Shown here in pieces: positions 7,142 through 12,926 of a DNA stretch of 13,412 bases. The DNA comes from Desulfuromonadales bacterium (lineage in GTDB: Bacteria; Desulfobacterota; Desulfuromonadia; Desulfuromonadales; BM103), in assembly GCA_030630015.1 (NCBI GenBank), contig DAOVNV010000037.1, positions 1 to 13,412 of the forward strand, read 5' to 3'. Positions within the stretch are counted from its first letter, which is position 1, and each line of letters begins with the position of its first letter. A program made the position numbers and the translations under genes. The notes under the pieces were generated by a model. The model saw only the letters and a list, made by a program, of their open reading frames with translations, did no database searches and had not been told where the DNA came from.

Positions 7142-8587
7142 TTAGAACAAGTCATCAAGGTTTTCTTCGGCGGAGGACTGTTGCGGGGTCGAAATCTCCA
7201 TCATCTTCATGATCGCCTCCTGCAGCTGGCTTTCGGAGTCGAGCATGAACTGCGCGGAGACGACAACGGTTTCATCGTCCATTAGACCCTGCTTGATCTC
7301 GACATGACCGTCGTCACTGTACAGGCCGGTCTGGACCTGGCGGGGTTCGAATTTGCCTTCTCCGCTGCTGACGAACACGGAGCGGCCCTCTCCGGAATTC
7401 AGGACGGCTTCGGCCGGAATGGACAGGGCTTCCCTGACCGGGTCGGTCTGCAGTCTGACGTTGACATACATGTCCGGCTTCAGCTGCAGGTCATCATTCT
7501 CCAGATCGATGCGGGCCTTGACGGTCCTGGTCTGCGGTTCGACGTAAGGGTAGATCGTGGACACTGTGCCCTTGACAGTTTTGCCGTCGACAAACGGCAG
7601 GATGATGTCTGCTTTCTGCCCGACCTTGACCAGGTCCAGTTCCGATTCATAGATGTCGGCGTAGACCCACACGCGGCTCAAATCCGCAACCTGGAACAGT
7701 TCCATGCCGCTTTTGACATAGCTGCCTTCAGTGGCGTTCTTGAGCGTGACGATGCCGTTATAGGGTGCGTAGAGAGTCAGGGTTTTCAGCACCTCCCGGG
7801 TCTTCTCCAGCCGGGTGACCTGGCGGTCCGAAATGTCCCAGAGCTTCAGGCGCCGCTTCGATGCCTGCAACAGCCTTTCCGCACCTGCGGCAATTTCCGG
7901 GTACGGGCTGTTGGCGAGCGTGTTGCGATTGTCCAGGGCGAGCAGGAACTCTTCCTGGGCGGAAACCAGCTCGGGGCTGTAGATTTCCAACAGGGCCTGG
8001 TTCCTGCGGACTGGAGCGCCGGTTTCATTGATATGCAGTTTTTCGATCCAGCCGTCCATCTTGGCATTGATCGAATACTGTTTGGGCTCTTCATAGCCAA
8101 CCAGGCCGACGGTCCGGATGGTTTTGGTCAGGTCACGGCGTTCGACCGGGGTCAGCCTGATCCCCATGTTTTGTGCCGTGACCGGATCGATGCTGATCAC
8201 CGATCCGGTGGCCGCTTCATCTTCATAAACAGGGACCAGATCCATGCCCATGGGGGATTTGCCAGGTTCGTCGCGGATGAAGGTCGGATCCATGGGGGCG
8301 ACCCAGTACTTGATTTTTGTTTCGCCGGTCGCGGCGGCCTCTCCGCCCATGACCTTGCTCACGGGGGTCAAATCCATCTGGCAGATCGGACAGATGCCAG
8401 GTTCGTCGACAATGACCCAGGGATGCATACCGCAGGTATACTGGATCGCTTCGTCGGTATGCTCATGTTGCTCATAACGTGCTTCGGACCCATTTCCAGC
8501 GGGGTGATTGCCGAACAGCCATCCCCCGTAAAAAGCCCCCAGGAGCAGAAGTAGCATCAGAGTTCGCAGCAGCAGCTTGCTTTTCAT
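7142..8587 (-). CDS. cusB: CusB-type periplasmic adaptor with two N-terminal metal-binding modules
   Basis: This 481-residue membrane-fusion protein links the inner-membrane pump to the outer-membrane channel. A signal or anchor helix covers about 5-26. Two metal-binding modules follow. The first is YTCGMHP...GICPICQMDL (C52, M54, H55, C66, C69, M71), the heavy-metal-binding domain seen in many copper proteins. The second is APMDP...GKSPMGMDLVP (M99, M113, M115), which corresponds to the E. coli CusB methionines M49, M64 and M66. The rest is the usual adaptor fold: lipoyl-like and hairpin region (about 165-285, with KMDGWIEKLHI and the coiled-coil EEFLLALDN), then beta-barrel and membrane-proximal domains ending in DETVVVSAQFMLDSESQL. 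The ATG lies 3 nt after the cusC-like stop, with GGGAG ten bases upstream, so translation is probably coupled. The C terminus ends soon after the SESQL helix, with no extra domain. Confidence 0.93.
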   Translation of the reverse strand: MKSKLLLRTLMLLLLLGAFYGGWLFGNHPAGNGSEARYEQHEHTDEAIQYTCGMHPWVIVDEPGICPICQMDLTPVSKVMGGEAAATGETKIKYWVAPMDPTFIRDEPGKSPMGMDLVPVYEDEAATGSVISIDPVTAQNMGIRLTPVERRDLTKTIRTVGLVGYEEPKQYSINAKMDGWIEKLHINETGAPVRRNQALLEIYSPELVSAQEEFLLALDNRNTLANSPYPEIAAGAERLLQASKRRLKLWDISDRQVTRLEKTREVLKTLTLYAPYNGIVTLKNATEGSYVKSGMELFQVADLSRVWVYADIYESELDLVKVGQKADIILPFVDGKTVKGTVSTIYPYVEPQTRTVKARIDLENDDLQLKPDMYVNVRLQTDPVREALSIPAEAVLNSGEGRSVFVSSGEGKFEPRQVQTGLYSDDGHVEIKQGLMDDETVVVSAQFMLDSESQLQEAIMKMMEISTPQQSSAEENLDDLF

Positions 8588-8590
8588 TGC

Positions 8591-9886
8591 TCAGCTTTCT
8601 CCCTTCAGCGTTCTTTGCAGACCCTTGCCGGTTTCATATTCGTACCAAACCTGACTGCGATAGAAATCGATGATGAACTGCTGATACGCCAATTCCCGGT
8701 TCGAAAGCTGTAAAAGCATTTCCAGGGTTGTCTGGTAGTTTGTTTTGCCGACCTGGAAGGAGTTGATGGCCGCTTGCCAGGTTTGGCGGGCCTGGGGCAA
8801 GAGCGCGAATTCATAAAGCTGCTGCTGCTGCCGGGCGAGCTCCATTTTGCGCAGTGCTTCAAAAATATTGAAATGCACCTGGTCGCGGTAGCTAGCGAGG
8901 GCGGCGGTTGCTTGCCGGATGCCAGAGGCGGCAGCGGCCTGCCCCGCGCGGCGTTTTTTCCGGTTCAGGGGTAGGTTGAAGCTGACGCCTGCGCTGATGA
9001 AATCGGCGCCGTTCACGGCATCCATCTCGCCACCATCGCGGAACCTGTAGCCGACCCAGAGACTGAAGTCCGGTTTCTCATCCAGGACAGCCAGCCGTTT
9101 TTCATGGCGATACTGATCGATCAGGGCCTGGTATGCCGTCATCATGGGACGTTGATCGTTCGCCAGGGTGTTGGCAGAGGCCACATCGGGCAGCGCCGCT
9201 TTGGCGGGAGGCAGGTCGTCAGGAACCGTGATCACTGGTTCCCGGGTGGCCGTCAGGGTTTCAATTTCAGCATAAACTGTGGCCTGTTTCTGTTGTTCAG
9301 CCTGGATGCGATTCATGATATCCCCGAGCTGCTGCTGGGCCATGAACACCTGCTGTTGGGTGCCGCGACCTGTTGCATATTGCGCTTCAAGCGTTCTGAC
9401 CAGACCGTCCAACAGCGCCCTGTTCTTATCCAAAATGGCCAGAGTCCTCTCCTGGAGCAGGTAGCGGTAATAGGCGTCCTTGACCTGGCGGATCAGTTGC
9501 AGCTTCTTCTCATCAAAGAGACTCTTCTGCCAGAGTCCTTTCTGCTCCTGAATTTTGCCGCGCAGGGCGAGTTTGCCCGGGAACGGCAGTTTTTGAGACA
9601 GACGAATTTCGTTGCCTGTCATCGGGGTTCGGTTAAAACGTGGAGAATCGACGGGGTAGTTGAGAAAGGAGAGCGAGAGGACTGGATCGTCCAGGCTTTT
9701 AGCAGGCAATATGCCATGGGAGATGCGTTCCCATTCTGCCTCGGCGGCCTGCAGTGAAGGATTGTGTTGCATGGCCAGGTTGACCAGATGAGCCAGATCG
9801 CCCACTTCAGCGTAAATCCGGGGGGGCAGAATCCAGGTCAGGGCGATCAGCAGGCTCAGGGCCATGCAGCTATGTTTCATTCCCAC
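8591..9886 (-). CDS. cusC: TolC/CusC-family outer-membrane efflux channel
   Basis: This 431-residue outer-membrane factor is the exit duct of the metal pump. A signal peptide of about 27 residues ends near PPRIYA. Two repeated alpha-hairpin and beta-strand halves follow, with long coiled-coil stretches such as LEAQYATGRGTQQQVFMAQQQL at about 169-190 and AINSFQVGKTNYQTTLEML in the second half. GLPFPGKL-type and SFNLPLN motifs are typical of the OEP family. Unlike E. coli CusC, no lipobox cysteine is evident: the Cys near the start sits before the hydrophobic core. The start is uncertain. GTG at 9886 has GGGGA six bases upstream, while ATG at 9880 would sit twelve bases from it. Both lie inside a threefold ACGTG repeat. 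It is the first gene of the operon and is served by the sigma-54 promoter at 10061-10076. Confidence 0.88.
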   Translation of the reverse strand: MGMKHSCMALSLLIALTWILPPRIYAEVGDLAHLVNLAMQHNPSLQAAEAEWERISHGILPAKSLDDPVLSLSFLNYPVDSPRFNRTPMTGNEIRLSQKLPFPGKLALRGKIQEQKGLWQKSLFDEKKLQLIRQVKDAYYRYLLQERTLAILDKNRALLDGLVRTLEAQYATGRGTQQQVFMAQQQLGDIMNRIQAEQQKQATVYAEIETLTATREPVITVPDDLPPAKAALPDVASANTLANDQRPMMTAYQALIDQYRHEKRLAVLDEKPDFSLWVGYRFRDGGEMDAVNGADFISAGVSFNLPLNRKKRRAGQAAAASGIRQATAALASYRDQVHFNIFEALRKMELARQQQQLYEFALLPQARQTWQAAINSFQVGKTNYQTTLEMLLQLSNRELAYQQFIIDFYRSQVWYEYETGKGLQRTLKGES

Positions 9887-9914
9887 GTCGATTCCCCACG
9901 TTGATGCGCACGTT
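9878..9914 (-). repeat. Three iterated ACGTG units over the cusC start codon
   Basis: Read on the minus strand, AACGTGCGCATC, AACGTGGGGAATC and GACGTGGGAATG follow one another with periods of 12 and 13 bases. The second copy carries the Shine-Dalgarno-like GGGGA, and the third carries both possible start codons, GTG and ATG. The repeat may be an old local duplication of the initiation region. It makes the exact start of the channel gene ambiguous. Confidence 0.55.
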
Positions 9915-9919
9915 ACGAA

Positions 9920-9935
9920 AAGAACAAAAGTTCTT
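9920..9935. promoter_or_regulatory. AAGAAC-AAAA-GTTCTT dyad in the cus leader
   Basis: This is a perfect 6-bp inverted repeat around AAAA (TTTT on the transcribed strand), about 35 bases upstream of the cusC-like start. In the minus-strand leader RNA it could form a short hairpin before the ribosome-binding site. It could equally be a protein site. A second perfect dyad, AATTTTAAAATT at 9965-9976, lies in the same AT-rich leader. No function is shown for either. Confidence 0.4.
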
Positions 9936-10060
9936 GTGGGTTTCTTATAATCACGACCTGTACCAATTTTAAAATTCAGTAAATATAGTGACTTATGGGT
10001 TTTCGCGGGGTGGGTCTGGTGAGAATCTGCAGATTATTCTTCAGGAGGTGTTGAATAGTC

Positions 10061-10076
10061 TGCAACAGGGGTTCCA
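10061..10076 (-). promoter_or_regulatory. Sigma-54 (-24/-12) promoter for the efflux operon
   Basis: The minus strand reads TGGAACCCCTGTTGCA. This matches the RpoN consensus TGGCAC-N5-TTGCA at all but one position. The invariant GG (10075-10074) and GC (10063-10062) are separated by the required 10 bases. Transcription would begin near 10050, giving a leader of about 160 bases before the cusC-like gene. An NtrC-family activator with a GAFTGA loop is encoded immediately upstream, as expected for such a promoter. Confidence 0.82.
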
Positions 10077-10105
10077 GGAGTCCGTCAAGTCCGACAGACT
10101 CCTGG
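10074..10105. promoter_or_regulatory. Strong inverted repeat overlapping the -24 element
   Basis: CCAGGAGTC at 10074-10082 pairs perfectly with GACTCCTGG at 10097-10105. After one mismatch, GTC and GAC pair further, leaving a six-base loop. It lies between the regulator stop codon and the sigma-54 promoter, and its left edge shares bases with the -24 GG. It may end regulator transcripts, or may be a binding site. A TCTTTT tract follows only on the plus strand, where no gene reads in, so a canonical intrinsic terminator for the regulator operon is not supported. Confidence 0.6.
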
Positions 10106-10147
10106 TCTTTTCAGGCGGGTGGGCGCTTGCCGATGACGACAGGCTGG

Positions 10148-11515
10148 TCAGGAGGTCTGATCCGAACCAGGTTTCTTGCGGGGGATATCGTACTTTTCCA
10201 TGCGATACAGCAGGGTGTGGCGCGGGATGCGCAGGAACGCCGCCGCACGCGATTGATTCCAGTTGTTCTTCTGCAGGGCATCGATCACTGCCTGCTTTTC
10301 CAGTTCCCTCAGCGAGTAGCCTTCGTGCGGCAAATTGATGGTCGTTCCGGGCACTTCCGTGCGGTTTTGCAGGATTTTAGCAGGCAGATCTTCGATCGTG
10401 AGCCGATCGTCGGTGCGCAGGATGGTCATGCGCTCGATGGCGTTGGCCAGTTCCCGGATATTCCCCGGCCAGGGGTAGGCCGTGAGGAGATTTAAAACTT
10501 CGTTAGAAAGAGTAACATCAGGTACTCCGAATTTCTCCAGGAAGAACTGCACGAAGAGCGGGATATCTTCCTGTCGTTCCCGCAGGGAAGGCAGATCGAG
10601 AGTCACCACAGCCAGGCGATAATAGAGGTCTTCGCGAAAGGTCTGTTCGCGCAGGGCCTGCTCCAGGTCGCGGTTGGTGGCAGCCACGACCCGTACGGCG
10701 ACGTTTTGTGTTGTTCCGCCAACCGGTTCAACCTGTTTTTCCTGAAGTACCCGTAGCAGCTTCGGTTGCAGGGGCAAAGGCATTTCGCCGATTTCATCGA
10801 GAAAGATCGTGCCACCTCGTGCCTGCTGGAATTTTCCCTCGTGGTCGCGGATTGCACCTGTAAAAGCTCCCTTGACGTGACCGAAGAGTTCGCTTTCGAG
10901 CAGTTCCGCCGGGATGGCAGCACAGTTGACCGCGACGAAAGGGGCCTGGTTGCGGCGGCTGCGGCGGTGAATTTCCTGGGCGAAGACTTCCTTGCCCGTG
11001 CCGCTTTCGCCGGTGAGCAGAACCGTGGCGTCCGTATCGGCAACGCGTGCAGTCATTTCCAACAGCTTCTTGATCTGCGGATGTTGACCAATGACAGGAC
11101 TGTCATTGCCGATAGTCGGCCTTATCTGCCCGTCGACCGTTTGCCGGGACCTGTATTCGAGGGCTTTTTTCAGAACCAGTCTCAGTACATCACGGCTGAA
11201 AGGCTTGGTGATATAGTCGTAAGCACCCATTTTCATGGCTTTGACGGCTTTGTCGATTGAGCCGAAGGCTGTCACGACGACCACCAGCGTTGCCGGGCTG
11301 TTCTGCTTGATGTGTTCAAGGACTTCGTAGCCGGATAGTTCCGGCATCTGTACGTCGGTAATGACGATGTCGGGGCCAAGCTTTTCGAACAGCTCAATTC
11401 CCTGCCGGCCGTTTTCCGCTGTGGCCACACTGTAGCCGGCACCCAGGAGACTGAGTTCCATGACTCGGCGCAACGATTCGTCATCGTCAATAATCAGGAC
11501 CAGGGGTTGCGTCAT
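10148..11515 (-). CDS. NtrC-family sigma-54-dependent response regulator
   Basis: This 455-residue DNA-binding activator works on sigma-54 RNA polymerase. The receiver domain (about 5-120) has the acidic pocket D10-D12, phospho-acceptor D54, T82 and K104. The AAA+ domain has Walker A GESGTGKE at 169-176, the sigma-54 contact loop GAFTGA at 216-221 and Walker B GGTIFLDE at 234-241. A Fis-type helix-turn-helix covers about 402-440 (LRELEKQAVIDAL...NQSRAAAFLRIPRHTLLYRM). All key residues are present, so it should be an active ATPase activator. The ATG at 11515 overlaps the kinase stop (ATGA) and has AGGAAGG six bases upstream. The nearest downstream target is the sigma-54 promoter of the efflux operon, so regulation of metal efflux is the likely job. 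The arrangement resembles ZraR/HydG. The signal sensed is not shown by sequence. Confidence 0.93.
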   Translation of the reverse strand: MTQPLVLIIDDDESLRRVMELSLLGAGYSVATAENGRQGIELFEKLGPDIVITDVQMPELSGYEVLEHIKQNSPATLVVVVTAFGSIDKAVKAMKMGAYDYITKPFSRDVLRLVLKKALEYRSRQTVDGQIRPTIGNDSPVIGQHPQIKKLLEMTARVADTDATVLLTGESGTGKEVFAQEIHRRSRRNQAPFVAVNCAAIPAELLESELFGHVKGAFTGAIRDHEGKFQQARGGTIFLDEIGEMPLPLQPKLLRVLQEKQVEPVGGTTQNVAVRVVAATNRDLEQALREQTFREDLYYRLAVVTLDLPSLRERQEDIPLFVQFFLEKFGVPDVTLSNEVLNLLTAYPWPGNIRELANAIERMTILRTDDRLTIEDLPAKILQNRTEVPGTTINLPHEGYSLRELEKQAVIDALQKNNWNQSRAAAFLRIPRHTLLYRMEKYDIPRKKPGSDQTS

Positions 11516-12612
11516 GAGGGACCTTCCTCGCAGGGAATCTGGATGGAAAAGGTGGTCCCTGCCGGTTCAGCAGGCAGGGCGTGGATCGTTCCGGAGTGTG
11601 CTTCGATAATTCTGCGGGTGATTGCCAGGCCCAGGCCGGTCCCTTTCTCACGTGTCGTATAGAAGGGGGTGAAAATCTGTTCAGGGTCCTGTGCCTGGAG
11701 GCCCGGGCCATTATCGGTGAAGGTGATGGTCAGACAGTCCGGATCTGCTGTGGTTTCGATGTGAAGACGACCACCGTCCGGCATCGCCTGGATCGCATTG
11801 AGGGCAAGATTGAGGAAGGCCTGTTTCAACTGGACCTGTTCCCCTTCGACCAGGGGAATGGCTCCTTCGTTGAGATCCAGGGTGACATTTTTTTTCAGGG
11901 CGGGTTGTCGCACCAGTTGCAGGACCTCACGGATGGCCTGATTGATGTCCACCTCTTTTGGTTTTGACTTCTGAGATCGAGTCATGGAGAGGTAGCCCTC
12001 GACCACCGAGTTCAGGCGCTCGACTTCCTTGCGTAATATATCGAGATATTCGCTTTCCGGCGCAGACTGGCCCAATGTATCATGCAGGTTGTCTGACACC
12101 AGGCGGATCGATGCGAGCGGGTTGCGGATTTCGTGGGCGAGGCTTGCAGAAAGTTCCCCAAGGGTGGATAGCCGGGCGGCACTCTCGATGCGCTCCTCGG
12201 TTTTGAGCAGCATATCTGTTTGACGGCGCAGTTTTTCATAGCTCTCCTCGAGATCCTGGGCCGTTTCCTGGTATTTTTCCCGTAGGTGCCTTTCTTTGCC
12301 GGAGAGGAAGCCGGTCAGGCAGCCGATGACATTGTAGAGGACCATCTCCAGATACTGTTCCAGGGGGAGTCCTGCGTGATGTCCCCATTGCAACAGGACA
12401 TGCGGAGCATACAGGAGGGAAACGGCCACAGCGACGGATACGCCGCCGCGCAAACCGAACCAGAGACCCCCAAGAACGATCGGAATATAGTACAAGCGGC
12501 GATAGATGTCGTGATAATGGTCAGCATGAACGGTCGTGGAGTAATGCAGGAAGGTGATGCCCGCGATCAGGAAGACGATGGTGATGATGCGACGCTTTAT
12601 GCCCTGCTGCAT
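11512..12612 (-). CDS. Membrane sensor histidine kinase partnered with the NtrC-type regulator
   Basis: This is a sensor kinase of about 366 residues. The numbering below is from the alternative ATG at 12615, one codon upstream. An N-terminal membrane domain (about 9-105) has perhaps four hydrophobic segments. Between the first two there is a short loop with H30, H33 and H35 (HADHYHDIYRRLYYIP) that could bind metal. A coiled coil (about 107-145) leads to the HisKA domain with H161 in the AHEIRNPL motif. The HATPase domain has N273 (N-box), DNGPG at 301-305, FTPFYTT and GTGLGL at 325-330. The catalytic parts look intact. It has no PAS or other cytoplasmic sensor, so signals probably come through the membrane part. 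The ATG at 12612 is preferred because GGGAG lies six bases upstream, while the one at 12615 has only three. The 4-bp overlap with the regulator makes a clear two-component pair. A metal ligand is inferred from the neighbours and the histidines. Confidence 0.9.
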   Translation of the reverse strand: MQQGIKRRIITIVFLIAGITFLHYSTTVHADHYHDIYRRLYYIPIVLGGLWFGLRGGVSVAVAVSLLYAPHVLLQWGHHAGLPLEQYLEMVLYNVIGCLTGFLSGKERHLREKYQETAQDLEESYEKLRRQTDMLLKTEERIESAARLSTLGELSASLAHEIRNPLASIRLVSDNLHDTLGQSAPESEYLDILRKEVERLNSVVEGYLSMTRSQKSKPKEVDINQAIREVLQLVRQPALKKNVTLDLNEGAIPLVEGEQVQLKQAFLNLALNAIQAMPDGGRLHIETTADPDCLTITFTDNGPGLQAQDPEQIFTPFYTTREKGTGLGLAITRRIIEAHSGTIHALPAEPAGTTFSIQIPCEEGPS

Positions 12613-12629
12613 CATATGCTCCCTATTGA

Positions 12630-12645
12630 GTCTCCATCTGGAGAC
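12630..12645. promoter_or_regulatory. Inverted repeat GTCTCCA-TC-TGGAGAC ahead of the kinase gene
   Basis: Perfect 7-bp arms lie around a 2-bp centre, between the stop codon at 12658 and the kinase ribosome-binding site at 12619-12624. The tight centre fits a protein-binding operator better than an RNA hairpin, although a 6-bp stem with a four-base loop is possible. No T-run follows. It could control or terminate transcription entering the kinase-regulator pair. Confidence 0.5.
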
Positions 12646-12657
12646 CCCGGCTGGATA

Positions 12658-12858
12658 CTAATAAAGCGCCTCTTCCGCTACGCAAAAAACGCACTGCCAG
12701 TTGATTTCATAGAGACCGCTTTGCTTGTTGTAGGTCGAAACGCGTTTAAGGTGGGTACGGCAGGTGGTTCTGTAGCAGACTGAACAGACCGTGCTTTCAC
12801 CGGTTGCTCGCTTGTCGCACACGTGACAGATCCATGGTGATTGTTCAGGTTCCATCAT
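12658..12858 (-). CDS. Small Cys-rich protein with FYVE/B-box-like zinc ligand spacing
   Basis: This 66-residue cytoplasmic-looking protein has no signal peptide or membrane helix. Its likely ligands are C11, C14, C25, C28, C33, H36, C56 and C59, giving C-x2-C-x10-C-x2-C-x4-C-x2-H-x19-C-x2-C. Eight ligands in this order fit two zinc ions in a cross-brace, like FYVE, B-box or AN1 fingers, rather than a simple zinc ribbon. I do not recognise a named family, and the fold is inferred from spacing only. Start choice: TTG at 12861 is in frame, but ATG at 12858 has AGAAGG four bases upstream and ATG at 12855 has it at seven. It sits 68 bases after the hydrolase gene and 45 bases before the kinase, all on the minus strand, so it may share a transcript with either. 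A role in the metal response is only a guess from position. Confidence 0.75.
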   Translation of the reverse strand: MMEPEQSPWICHVCDKRATGESTVCSVCYRTTCRTHLKRVSTYNKQSGLYEINWQCVFCVAEEALY

Positions 12859-12926
12859 CAAGCCTTCTTTCTGTTGCTTGTCGCATGCGCCCTATTCCGT
12901 CGGTTCCGCGTGAATTCAGGTTGCGG

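Larger units (their letters stand above)
9887..10147. other. Intergenic control region of the efflux operon
   Basis: This 261-bp region separates the regulator stop codon from the channel start. From right to left it holds an inverted repeat at 10074-10105, a sigma-54 promoter at 10061-10076, an AT-rich leader of about 160 bases with two dyads, and the ACGTG repeats at the start codon. I see no convincing short gene in the leader. A weak sigma-70-like TTAAAA, 17-bp gap, TATAAG is present on the minus strand at about 9945-9973. It could give basal expression but scores poorly. Activator sites for sigma-54 promoters usually lie 80-150 bp upstream, which here would be at about 10130-10200, running into the end of the regulator gene. 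A partial dyad, TCAG-GAGGT-CTGA at 10148-10160, is at that distance. Confidence 0.6.

Noticed and set aside
7304..8554. A 416-codon open frame on the plus strand opposite the cusB-like gene
   Set aside because: It lies wholly antisense to a clear adaptor gene, its translation shows no recognisable motif, and long antisense frames are common opposite GC-rich genes.
9946..9951. A perfect TATAAT on the plus strand in the efflux leader
   Set aside because: No -35 box lies at the right distance and no gene follows on the plus strand; the downstream open frames are shadows of the regulator.
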